Assembly (NCBI GenBank): GCA_018398585.1 | Contig: JAGTTD010000011.1 | Coordinates: 21,804,926 to 21,868,925, forward strand | DNA from: Simmondsia chinensis | Lineage: Eukaryota; Streptophyta; Magnoliopsida; Caryophyllales; Simmondsiaceae | DNA length: 64,000 nucleotides | Reading direction: 5' to 3' | Shown here: positions 42,605 through 52,889 of the stretch, piece after piece | Layout: the number at the start of each line of letters is the position of its first letter | How positions within the stretch are numbered: position 1 is the first letter of the stretch | Position numbers and translations under genes: made by a program | Notes under the pieces: generated by a model | The model's input: only the letters and a program-made list of their open reading frames with translations | The model's database searches: none | What the model was told of the DNA's origin: nothing

Positions 42605-44880
42605 ATCTCCCACTTGTCCTAAATCCAATTTATGACAAAGTCCATACTCACCCCTTTTAAGTTTGAACCAAAGGTCTACTGGGCCTAACCCTTAGTGAGT
42701 TCAACTATTCTATTGTGAAACCAGCAATATAATACTGCTTGACATTCCTTTCACTAATGACTCCCACTCCAAGGGTAAAGACATGCACAGACATCGAACG
42801 TCTATCATTTTAATTTGACTGGTATTCTTAAATCAGTACTGCCAACTGGAACCAGCTTGTTACTTTAAAAGATCAGCATATAATCTCTAGTTCTTCTCAA
42901 GAATTAGAGAAAAAGCTTTGGGTTAGACTGACATCTGCTTACTGTACCACGGCATAGCAGACATGAAGTCTCGTTTGCAACACGGCATACCTGAGACCTC
43001 CCACTGCCAAAGCATATGGAATGTGCCTCAATTGCTCCTCCTCTTGAGGTGTCTTACAATACTACTCAAAAGAAAAACGGACTCCATGCTATACCTTGAA
43101 AACGTTTGGTTAATTTGAGTGGCTAGAGAAAGACCCCAACATCCTACTCTTATGACCTCGTAGAAGCTTAATCCTAAGAGTAGATCTAGCTTCTCCTATG
43201 TCCTTCATATTGAGCTATCATAACAGCCAAGTCATTACAGCTAATGAGAACCCTACATCATTCTCAATGAGTAGTATACTATTGACATACAATACCAAAA
43301 AAGTCACTACTTTCTCTTAATGTCGTTTGTATACACAGGGTTCGTTCAACCAATTGCTCAAAGCTATAAGACTTAATTGCTTCATTACGGCTAAAAGGAT
43401 CAGATTCAATGTCACGATCAACCACTAAGGCTCCCACTATGAACCTGTCAGGTGTCCTGACAATCCTCCCACCACACCTAAGCTCTCGTGTACCTGGAAC
43501 ATTCTTGTTCCTATCAGTAGGTGCACCTAATGCATCCACTATGTCTTGAGTTGTGTCTAGCTGTTTAGAATTAATGTCATTTTCATTTAATACTATTTTG
43601 TTTTGTTTTTGTAGCTTACTTGCAAGATACTTCTCTAAGTGTTTTGCATTACATTTACAAAAGACCTTTTAAATCAAAAAACTATGGCAAAGACTGTCCG
43701 TGTTCCTTTTCATTGCAACACCATTCTGCTACGGTGTGCCCAGAGCAGAAGCTGAGTTCTTATCTCATCTGCAATTAGGAAATCCAAAGAACTCACCCAA
43801 AAAAATATTCACCACCTCGATCTGATCGAAGTGACTTAACTTATTTACCTAATAGCTTTTAAAATTCGCCTTCTACTCTTTGAATTTTTCAAAAATGCCT
43901 GACTTATATCCCATTAGGTAAACATGTCCATGCCTTGGGTAATCATCACTAAATGTGATTAATTACTCATACCACATATTGCCAGAACATGTATGGGTCC
44001 ACTCACATCTATGTAAACCAGCTCAAGCAAGTCACCAACATTGTTGCCTTTACTCTTAAAGACATACTTGGTCATCTCTCCTTCTATGCAAGATTTGCAG
44101 ATTGGTAATAACCTCCAGTCCAAAGCCTCTATCAGTCCATCTTTTACCAGTCTTTGGATCGTGTTTGAATTAGTGTGACCTAATCATTGATGCCCATGTG
44201 TGGGCATTCTCCCTTTCAGGGTATTTTCTTTTAAGAGATTGAACAAGTGAACTTATGTTAGATTCATTTAAACAATTACCAGAGTTTTGATAAGGAAATA
44301 ACATGAATAAATAATTTACTCATGTACATGTGCAAATAAACAATTTATTTCTCATATTAAAATTTTCATTACCAAAATCAATTGAATAATTGAAATACAG
44401 AAATCAAATTCCTTTACAGCGAAGGTTTAAATAATCAGTCCTTTTAAACAAAACTTTATCACTGAAGTCTATTCTAACATCTCATGCATTTAAGACCACT
44501 ATTATCGTACTGTCCATGACCATCAAGAACAACACCCATCTTGTAGCCTTTAGCCTAGCCTAAGCTCCTGTAACAAATTACAGATATGGTCAGTTTAACA
44601 TAAGTCCACCCACCAAGAACCCGATGGGCTCTCAATTGCGCATGACTCAACTAGTGAGATATCAGCATATCTCCACCAGATGGCTTTGCAGTCTTTGCAG
44701 GAAGAGTAGCTATGTACTTAGTATAGTTTCTCCTCCAGTTGCCTAGTTTTCTTGCAAACGAAACACTTTTTTTTTGTTGACTTCCTTATAGACTTGGTTG
44801 CTACAATTGCAACCTTGCCCTTTCCTTTCTTTCTAATAGGTCCCTTGTGAGAAATGACTAAGTCTAACTTATTTTTCAAG
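42605..44880 (-). pseudogene. Pol and zinc-knuckle remnant of M2
   Basis: Minus strand: knuckle region (KKGKGKVAIVATKS, KCFVCKK, 44840-44760), pre-integrase (LLPICKSCIEGEMTKY, 44110-44065), integrase start (LLELVYIDVSGPIHV, about 44035-43990), then a junction at about 43715 where roughly 270 bp of integrase present in M1 are missing. Next the linker (RCGGRIVRTPDRF) is fused at about 43380 to RT text SYSFEQLVERT, so roughly 480 bp of RT are missing, including the first catalytic Asp. The box reads LYVNSILL (YVNS, 43278-43289) in place of YVDD. RNase H remnants follow (42900-42700). Inactive. Confidence 0.85.
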
Positions 44881-45530
44881 GCAAAGTGACTTGGTCCAGT
44901 GAGTACATTATATATTCAAAATCAATTGAAGTTCGCCAGCCATATTCATGTCAAAAATACTGTATATGTAAACATTTGTGTAACTGTCTAACAAGAGTAA
45001 TGTATAATGCAGTGATATATATTCTTTCAATTTGACATACACGATAAGTTAGATATCCACTAAACTGTACTATCATGCATACAATAATGACCCTAACACA
45101 CCACTCCTTACTCCCCGGCAGCGGGGTCGCACGACGGTAGTTCGGGTGAGAACTATACTCAATTAACCTGTTTTCTTGTAACTCTTACTAAACATGATTA
45201 ACTCATCACTTTATCTAGTCTCTAACATGACACAACAGAGCTCCTTGGGGATGCAAATGCATCACGCTAGTCAAGTGTAAACCATTGCCTAAACCTCCAT
45301 AATACATATAATACTCAACGGTAGCATGGCCGCATTGCTTGTTTGCTCTTTGTTTTACTACAATAGAAGTCTAACCCTGTAATCTGCAAACTGACATCCT
45401 TCGTAGGGAGGTCTATCGATCTATTATACTGCTAGATCGGTAATGGAGACCGCGAGGTTACAAAAATTGAAACTCGCTCCCACTTGATTTTTATAACTAG
45501 TGGTTTTTAATTAACTTGCATTTATAACCT
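44881..45530 (-). other. Conserved non-coding block between knuckle and leader arrays (M2)
   Basis: Matches 51480-52125 of M3 in order, including a small GC hairpin (CCCCG-GCAG-CGGGG, 45113-45126), the phrase CAGAGCTCCTTGGGGA and GGGAGGTCTATCGATCTA. It lies where the N-terminal half of gag is expected but has no coding character in any frame. I do not recognise its origin. Confidence 0.6.
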
Positions 45531-46150
45531 AGATTATCTCATAATCCCCTTTAGAATCTCATTCTAAAATTAACCAAAATTAATAAATTAATTTATTCAA
45601 AATATTATCATTTTAAAGCATGGATTATCTCATAATCTTACTTTAGAATCTCATTCTAAATTCAATCAATAAAATTAATTAATTAATTTTAATTAAAACA
45701 ATACCAACTTAGAATCTACCTTTTAGAATCCCATTCTAAAATTAAAGCAATTAATAGAAATTAATTTTTATTAAAACAGTACCGTAAATTTAGATTATCT
45801 CATAATCTATCTTTTAGAATCTAATTCTAAAATTAAATTAATTGATAAAAATTAATTTCATTTAAAATCTGTAATATCTTAGAACTTAGACTATCTCATA
45901 GTCTTATTTAGAATCTCATTCTAAAATTAAATAAGCTTAGACTATCCAATAGCATAGTTTATAATCTTATACCAAAATTTAATTAATAAAATTTAACTTT
46001 TATTTTAAAATAAATTCAACAAATTAGACTATCTCATAATCTATTTTAGAATCTTACTCTAAGACTAATTTAAAATAAACTTTTATTTAAAAATAATACT
46101 GATTTACAACTTACATTATCATATAATCTAATTTAGATTCTTAATCTAAG
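45531..46150 (-). repeat. Tandem hairpin array in M2 leader
   Basis: Units of roughly 90-100 bp, each with two short inverted repeats around a CTC-type loop: AGATTAT-CTC-ATAATCT and TTTAGAAT-CTC-ATTCTAAA. Examples: 45531-45546, 45551-45567, 45642-45660, 45792-45808, 45888-45904, 46133-46149. Two units carry matched changes on both arms (AGACTAT-CTC-ATAGTCT at 45888; TTAGATT-CTT-AATCTAA at 46133). Confidence 0.85.
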
Positions 46151-46202
46151 AGAAAATTAATTAATAAAGTAATTAATTAACATTTTTTTAAATTAAATTA
46201 AA

Positions 46203-46251
46203 AACGCTGACGTCAACACTAAGTCAGCACGGTCCCGCTGACATCAGCGTT
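46203..46251 (-). other. GC-rich inverted repeat in M2 leader
   Basis: Arms AACGCTGACGTCA (46203-46215) and TGACATCAGCGTT (46239-46251) pair over 13 bases with one mismatch. An alternative pair GTCAGC (46223) and GCTGAC (46237) lies between them. It stands out from the AT-rich surroundings. Confidence 0.7.
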
Positions 46252-46500
46252 AGCATGATGCCGACAATCCCGTCAGATTTTTTTTTTTTAATTTTAAATT
46301 AAATCTAATCTCATTAAATCAATTTTATCTGATTCCGTAAAAAATTATTAAATCTAATCTCATTGGATCAACTTTATCCAATTTTGTCAAAAAAATATTT
46401 GAATATAATCTCATTAGATTAATCTTATCTGATATTACAAATCTTAACCAAACGATCATTGTTTCATAATAAAGATTATATAATCCCGAATTTATAGGTC

Positions 46501-46800
46501 GTTAGATTTGAATTAACGATTAATTCTCTGACGATTTAAATCCTCATTATAAATAACCTAGTTAACTATTAAATCTTTTAACTGATTTAAACAATTTAAA
46601 TTGATATTTTAAATAACTTAGTTAACTATTAACTCTTTTAACGAATTTAAATAATTTAAATCGATACTTTCAATAACTTAGTTAACTATTAACTCTTTTA
46701 ACCGATTTTAACAATTTAAATCGATATTTTAAATAACCTATTTAATGACTAACACTTTTAACCGATTTAAACAAATTAAATCACTAATTCAAACAAGTTT
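46501..46800 (-). repeat. Five 60-bp tandem repeats in M2 leader
   Basis: The phrase GTTAACTATTAACTCTTTTA recurs at 46561, 46621 and 46681 (46741 diverged), each exactly 60 bp apart; a diverged unit starts at 46501. No insertions or deletions between the units. The array is absent from the M3 leader. Confidence 0.9.
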
Positions 46801-46898
46801 TTCCTTCTTACCAAAATCTCTATTTTATTAAATCGTAGAACTATTTATGTCGATCTTATTATACCTATTTATTTATATTTTGAATTTAATTAGAGGCT

Positions 46899-46911
46899 GG
46901 CTCTGATACCA
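46899..46911 (-). other. Primer binding site of M2 (initiator Met tRNA)
   Basis: Minus strand TGGTATCAGAGCC, two bases after the LTR end at 46914. Exact match to the tRNA-iMet complement core. Confidence 0.85.
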
Positions 46912-46913
46912 AT

Positions 46914-47140
46914 TGTTGGAAAAAAATATGAATTTTTTTGAAAATAAACTTTGATACTGATCGTTGGGTTCATAGTTCTCAACTTTGGTCACAACAAAAG
47001 GCACCTATTAGAGCACTTAGAGTAGAAGACTATTCTCGTTACCTAAGCTCCCGTTCGGAGAGTCATGCTTTGTTACACCTCACGTGCGAGAGTTCCCAGG
47101 AATAAGTTTATCTCTATATGCCCTTTTCCCTAATATCGGT
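46914..47140 (-). repeat. Partial 5' LTR of M2
   Basis: Starts TGTTGGAAAAAAATATG next to the PBS and follows the M2 3' LTR for about 195 bp (to about 47110). About 30 unmatched bases come next, and at 47141 a complete LTR start (TGTTGGGTTGGG) of M3 takes over. Confidence 0.7.
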
Positions 47141-49152
47141 TGTTGGGTTGGGATGAATTTCAAAAAATTTTCCCTAAATTTAATAAAGTTAGAGCAACGG
47201 AACAGGTTTAGAATTCATAACTCTAAACCTAGAATCTATTTAAAATTCCTAATTTTAAATTTACTGACTTAAATTCATAATTTAAATCAACAAATCTAAA
47301 TTCATAATTTAAATCTACATGCCTTTTGCTCTAAAACATTCATAACAATACAAAAACTTAAACAAGCATAATAACGAATACTATAAATAAATAGAAAAGT
47401 GAAAAGAATAAAGAAAGAACATACCTGAAATTGCTCTAATAATAAAGAATACTAAGAAAATCGAGACCCCGCGATCTTTCATGCAATGACCACAAACTGC
47501 CCAAAGGGTGGGCTCCGAAAAATATTAACTGCGAAAAGAAAAATTTTAACGAAAAATTTTCTCTCCAATTGAGTCTCCGAAATAATTCCAGAAACCTTAA
47601 AAAATATGTCAACTTAAATGTCAAACCCTTGAAATAGGTACCTCTATTTATAGTAGTGTACCGGAGTGAAAACATATAAAATAAAAGATGTGGGACGCGC
47701 AAGAAATTCAAGAAAAATGCAACACCTTGATGCAAAACAGTTCAAAACACCGCGTTTCAAACACAGTACAATTAGAACATAATATCATTTATACCGTGTG
47801 TCACGTGTCGGGCTGTGATTGGTCCTCTATTGAGCACGTGGATAGTTACTGGGATGAGCCAGCACGCGACATGTGTCAGGCGCTGGTTCGTCTGTTTTGG
47901 TATGCACGGATTGCACTGTGTTTTTGCGATTTTTATTTTATTTTATTTTTTTACTTTGATTCCCACATGTAAATATTCATCTAATGAAATTTTAATTTCC
48001 AAAAAATTATTTTATTTTATAATTTTAATTTTATTCATTTCATGAATAATGTTTGGTAAAATTAAATTTACCCATCTTATGGACAAATAATTCATCTCAT
48101 GAATTCTTTAATTTTTTTTTTCCGATGGCAATAAATACAGAAGCTTACGCAGGGACCACAGAGACAATTTAAATCTAGCTTCAAATGGTTTAAATTAAGC
48201 CTCTCATTAAATAATTTTATTACCATTTGATGAGGCTAAATTCTACTAAATAAATCTCTCTGCACTCCAGACTTAAACCATTTATTCGATATCTCTCTAA
48301 TATACTATATCGATGACAATAACCCCTCCACTAGATGTCCATGACAAAAGATAAATATAACCACTACCATTATTCTTCTTACAGCTTCTTCATTAGTTAC
48401 CAACTCGCCCTTCACTGAATAATTCATTTCATAGTATAAATTCCAAATGTCAAACACTTGGAATACTTTGGCGAAAGTTTCTGAACTATTCATTGCGAAT
48501 CAACTAAGGGGACATCTGTATCTCATAAGAGACTGTAGATTCCCTATTGAGTACCTGATCTTTGTCACACTTCACGCCGCTACCCAGTGTACGTGGGATT
48601 TCAGTCACTTGTTTACACCTTACTTGTAGTACACCAAAGTAACTAACGCTCCATGCACGAGTCCATAACACCCTTAAGATTTAGAGTCGTCTTTCAAATA
48701 ATACAATATGAATCACTCATCTCCGATAGTAGTCTAGAAATAAGTAATCCACGTGGTCCAACTCAATGTGTCAGTCTTATTAAACACACTAACCCAACAC
48801 TTTTGGATCTCCATCTACATGACCAAGACAAGTCATCTAAAGTGTCACATTATAGTCTTATCATACAAGTGGTCCAAACTTGTCTTCAACTACGAGTCTT
48901 TCAAACAACAATCCATATCATTTGTTCCAAGTCCATTTGTGGCTTAGTCTCATAAACCACTTAGAACAAACATATAAATTGTAGTCTAAGGATTACACCC
49001 ACCTCATGGATGTCTCCCAAAAGAAAATCACATGCAGTATAAATACTCACATACACAAATTTAACTAGGAAACGACTGGAACTTCAATTTTAGTTATTAA
49101 TTAAAATAATATATTCAGAATAAACCTAGATTTCAAGACACTATTCTTAACA
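47141..49152 (-). repeat. 3' LTR of M3 (long variant)
   Basis: About 2.0 kb, plus-strand ends TGTTGGG and TTAACA. It is collinear with 52890-54930. Compared with the M2 LTR it contains about 900 extra bases (47200-48060) with the promoter elements annotated below. Confidence 0.8.
47645..47840 (-). promoter_or_regulatory. LTR promoter of M3: TATA, CCAAT and two G-boxes
   Basis: Minus strand: TATAAATA (47645-47652), CCAAT (47818-47822), and CACGTG palindromes at 47802-47807 and 47835-47840. The G-box/ACGT core is known as a plant light and stress element. The right LTR keeps one CACGTG (53580-53585) and CCAAT sites at 53596-53600 and near 53650. Regulation is inferred only. Confidence 0.55.
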
Positions 49153-51479
49153 ATCTCCCACTTGTCCTAAATCTAATTTATGACAAAGTCCATACTCACC
49201 CCTTTTAAGTTTGAACCAAAGGTCTATTGAACCTACCCCTAAGTGGGCTTAATTATTCTATTATGAAGTCAGCAATACAATATTGCTTGACATTCCTCTC
49301 AATAATGGCTCCCACTCTAAGGGTAAAGATATGCCCAGATGTCGAACATCAATCATTTTAATTTGACTAGTATTCTTAAATCAGTTCTGCCAACTAGAAC
49401 CAGCTCGTCACTTTGTAAGATCAGCATATAATCTTTAGTTCTTCACAAGAACTAGAGAACATGCTTCATTGCCACCTAGTCCATCAGACCTAGGTTAGAC
49501 TGACATCTGCTTACTATACAACAGCATAGCAGACATCAAGTCTTGTTTGCAACATGGCAAACCTGAGGCCTCCCACTACCAAAGCATATGGAATGTGCCT
49601 TAATTGCTCCTCCTCTTGAGGTGTCTCAGAACACTACTCAAAAGAAAAAAGGGACTCCATGCTATAGCTTGACAACGTTTGGTCAATTTAAGTGGCTAGA
49701 GAAAGACCCAAAATCCTACTCTTATGACCTCGCAGAAGAGCTGGCTTCTCCTATGTCCTTCGTATTTAGCAATCATGACAAACAAGTCTTTACAGCTAAT
49801 GACACCCCTATTTTATTCTCAACGAGTAGTATATTGTTGACATACAATACAAAGAAAGTCACTACTTTCTCTTAATGTCGTTTGCACATGCATGGTTCGT
49901 TTAACCAATTGCTCAAAACTATAAGACTTAATTGCTTCATTATGGCTAAAAGGATCAGATTCAATGTCACAATCAACCACTAAGGCTCCCATTATGAATA
50001 TGTCAGTTGTCCTGACAATCCTCCCACCACACCTAAGCTCTCGTGTACCTGGAACATTCTTATGCCTATTAGTAGGTGCGCCTAATACAATCACTATGTC
50101 TTCAGTTGTGTCTAACTGTTTAAAATTAGTGCCATTTTCCTTTAATACTATTTTGTTTTGTTTTTGTAGCTTACTTGCAAAATAATTCTCTAAGTATTTT
50201 GCATTATATTCACAAAAGACCTTTTAAATCAAAAAACTATAGCAAAGACTGTCCTTGTTCCTTTTCTTTGCAACACCATTCTGCTACGGTATACTCAAAG
50301 GAGAAAGCTGAGATCTTATCTCATCTGCAGTTAGGAAATCCAAAGACCTCACCCAAAAAAATATTCACCACCTCGATCTGATCGAAGTGACTTAACTTGT
50401 TTGGCTAATAGCTTTTAAAATTCACCTTCTACTCTTTAAATTTTTCAAAAATGCCCGACTTGTATCCCATTAGGTAAACATTTCCATGCCTTGAGTAATC
50501 ATCACTAAATGTGAGTAATTACTCATACCACATATTGCCCGAACATGTATTGGTCCACACACATCTATGTAAACCAGCTTAAGCAAGTCACCAACCTTGT
50601 TGCCTTTACCCTTAAAGACACACTTGGTCATCTCTCCTTCTATGCAGGATTTGCAGATTGGTAATGACCTCAATTCCAAAGCCTCTATCAGTCCATCTTT
50701 TACCAGTCTTTGGATCTTGTTTGAGTTAGTGTGACCTAATCATTGGTGCCCATGTGTAGGCATTCTCCCTTTCAGGGTGTTTTCTTTTAAGAGATTGAAC
50801 AAGTAAACTTATGTTAGTTTAATTTAAACAATTACCAGAGTTTTGATAAGGAAATAACATGAATAAATAATTTATTCATGTACATGTGTAAATAAATAAT
50901 TTATTTCTCATATTAAAATTTTCATTATCAAAATCAATTGAATAACAATTATCCCTTAACCGAAATACAGAAATCAAATTCTAGTACAGCGAAGGTTTAA
51001 GTAACCAATCCTTTAAAACAAAACTCTATCACTAAAGTCTAAGTTAACATCTCATACACTTAAGACCACTATTGTCATATTGTCCCTGACCATCAGGTAC
51101 AACACCCATCTTGTAGCCTTTAGCCTAGCCTAAGCTCCTGTAACAAATTACAGATATGGTCAGTTGAACTTAAGTCCACCCACCAGGAACATCATGGACT
51201 CTCAATTACGTATGACTCAACTAAGTAAGATATCAGCATATTTCAACTGAGTAAGATATCAGCATATTTCTATCAGATGGCTTAGCAGTCTTTGCAGGAA
51301 AAGAAGCTAAGTACTTAGTGCGATTTCTCTTCCAATGGCCAAACTTCCCACAAAAGAAACACTTTCCTTTTACGGGCTTCTTCATGGACTTGGTTGCTAG
51401 ACTGGCAACCTCGCCCTTTCCTTTCTTTACAGTAGGTCCCTCGTTAATATTAACTAAGTCCAACTTACTTTTCCAGGAA
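49153..51479 (-). pseudogene. Pol and zinc knuckle of M3
   Basis: Minus strand: knuckle CFFCGKFGHWKRNR (about 51360-51315), where the last Cys is Arg; pre-integrase and integrase start (LPICKSCIEGEMTKCVFKGKGNK, LVYIDVCGPIHV, 50670-50545); an integrase deletion joined at about 50265; the linker RCGGRIVRTTDIF fused to SYSFEQLVKRTMHVQ at about 49935; the RT box YVNN (49833-49844), with both catalytic Asp codons changed to Asn; RNase H remnants (49440-49250). Inactive. Both deletions match M2. Confidence 0.85.
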
Positions 51480-52127
51480 AATTAATTTAGTCCAATGAGT
51501 ACATTCTGCATTATAATCCAGTGAAGTTCATAGTCGTATCCATTTTAAAACACTGCAAATGCAAACAAAAGTGTAACTATGTTGTATGAGTCATATGTAA
51601 TGCAGATATATCTATTCTTTTATTTTAGCATACACAATAAGACAGGTATCCACTAAACTGTTTATCATGCGTGCAATGATAACCCAAACACACCACTCCT
51701 TACTCCCCCGGCGGCGGGGTTGTATGAAATTACTTTGGGTGAGAACTATTCTCAATTGACATGTTTTCTTGTAACTCTTACTAAACATGATTAAGTCACC
51801 ACTTTACCTTAGTCTCTAACATAATACAACAGAGCTCCTTGGGGACGCTAATGTATCATGCTAATCAAGTGTAAACCATTACCTAAACTTCCATACAAAT
51901 ACATGTAATACTCCATGGCAGTGTGGTAGCATTGCTTCTTTGCACCTTGGTTTATCCTAATAAAAGTCTAACCCTATAACCTGCAAATTGACATCCTTTG
52001 CAGGGAGGTCTATCGATCTACTATACTGCTAGACCAACAATGGAGACTGTGTGGTTTCAACAATTGAACCTCGCTCCCACTTGATTTTATAAACTAATGG
52101 TTTTTGATTAATTTGCAAATACAACTT
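51480..52127 (-). other. Conserved non-coding block (M3)
   Basis: Counterpart of 44881-45530 in M2, same order and similar length, including a CCCCCG-GCGG-CGGGG hairpin (about 51705-51720) and CAGAGCTCCTTGGGGA (51830-51845). No coding frame. Confidence 0.6.
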
Positions 52128-52440
52128 AGATTATCTCATAATCTCCTTTTGAATCTCTTTCCAAAAATTAAATTAACTAATAAATAAATAAATTAATTTT
52201 TATTTAAAATATTACTGGCTTACAACTTAGATTCTCTAATAATCTACTTTAAAATCTCATTCCAAAATTAAATTAACTAATAAAATTAATTAATTAATTT
52301 TATATTTAAAAAATAGTACCAGCTTACAACTTAGACTATGCCATAATCTACTTTAGAATCATATTCTAAAATTAAATAAATAAATTAATTTTTATTTAAA
52401 ACACTACCGACTTACAACTTAGATTATCTCATAATTTACT
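52128..52440 (-). repeat. Tandem hairpin array in M3 leader
   Basis: Four units spaced 88-104 bp. The first has a perfect AGATTAT-CTC-ATAATCT (52128-52144); the others are partly worn (AGATTCTCTAATAATCT, AGACTATGCCATAATCT, AGATTATCTCATAATTT). The TTTAGAAT...ATTCTAAA partner is weaker here than in M2. Confidence 0.8.
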
Positions 52441-52872
52441 TTAGAACCAAATACTAAAATTAAATGAATTGATAAAAAAAATAATTTTTTTAATATGTAA
52501 ATCAGTATTGATGTCTATATGTCCCAAATTATTTTTAAAAAAAATTAAAAATTACTGACGTTAGCAGCAAATTTTTTATTTTTAATTAAAAAATTAATAA
52601 AAAAGTAATTGAATTACCTGATATCATAAATCATGATTAGGAATGCACAATCTAATCATAGAACAAATTAAGTGCAAATTAATAAATTGATAGATCTGAA
52701 TTAATTATTAGTTCAATATTGATTTAAATAATAAAAAATGATGTGTAGATTATTATTAATGCCAAACTAAACTAACTTTTCTTCTCAATAAAATATCTAT
52801 TTTATCAAATTGAAATTTATTTATTTTGACCTTATTGTACCTATTCATGTATATGATGAATGTAATTAGTGA
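52441..52872 (-). other. AT-rich leader of M3
   Basis: No gene. It corresponds to the M2 leader but lacks its GC hairpin and its 60-bp array. Confidence 0.5.
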
Positions 52873-52887
52873 CTGGCTCTGATACCA
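52873..52887 (-). other. Primer binding site of M3 (initiator Met tRNA)
   Basis: Minus strand TGGTATCAGAGCCAG, two bases after the LTR end. Exact core match. Confidence 0.85.
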
Positions 52888-52889
52888 AT

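Larger units (their letters stand above)
41323..47140 (-). mobile_element. Element M2: deleted Ty1/copia copy with a long leader
   Basis: Minus strand: 3' LTR (41323-42604), PPT, RNase H, deleted RT, deleted integrase, zinc-knuckle remnant, long non-coding leader with repeats, PBS (about 46899-46911) and the first 227 bp of a 5' LTR (46914-47140), which is cut by the LTR of M3. It lies in the integrase of M1. Both RT and integrase carry deletions shared with M3. Confidence 0.75.

Noticed and set aside
45113..45126. Rho-independent terminator-like GC hairpin
   Set aside because: The stem is only five pairs, there is no following T run on either strand in the right place, and the DNA is eukaryotic.
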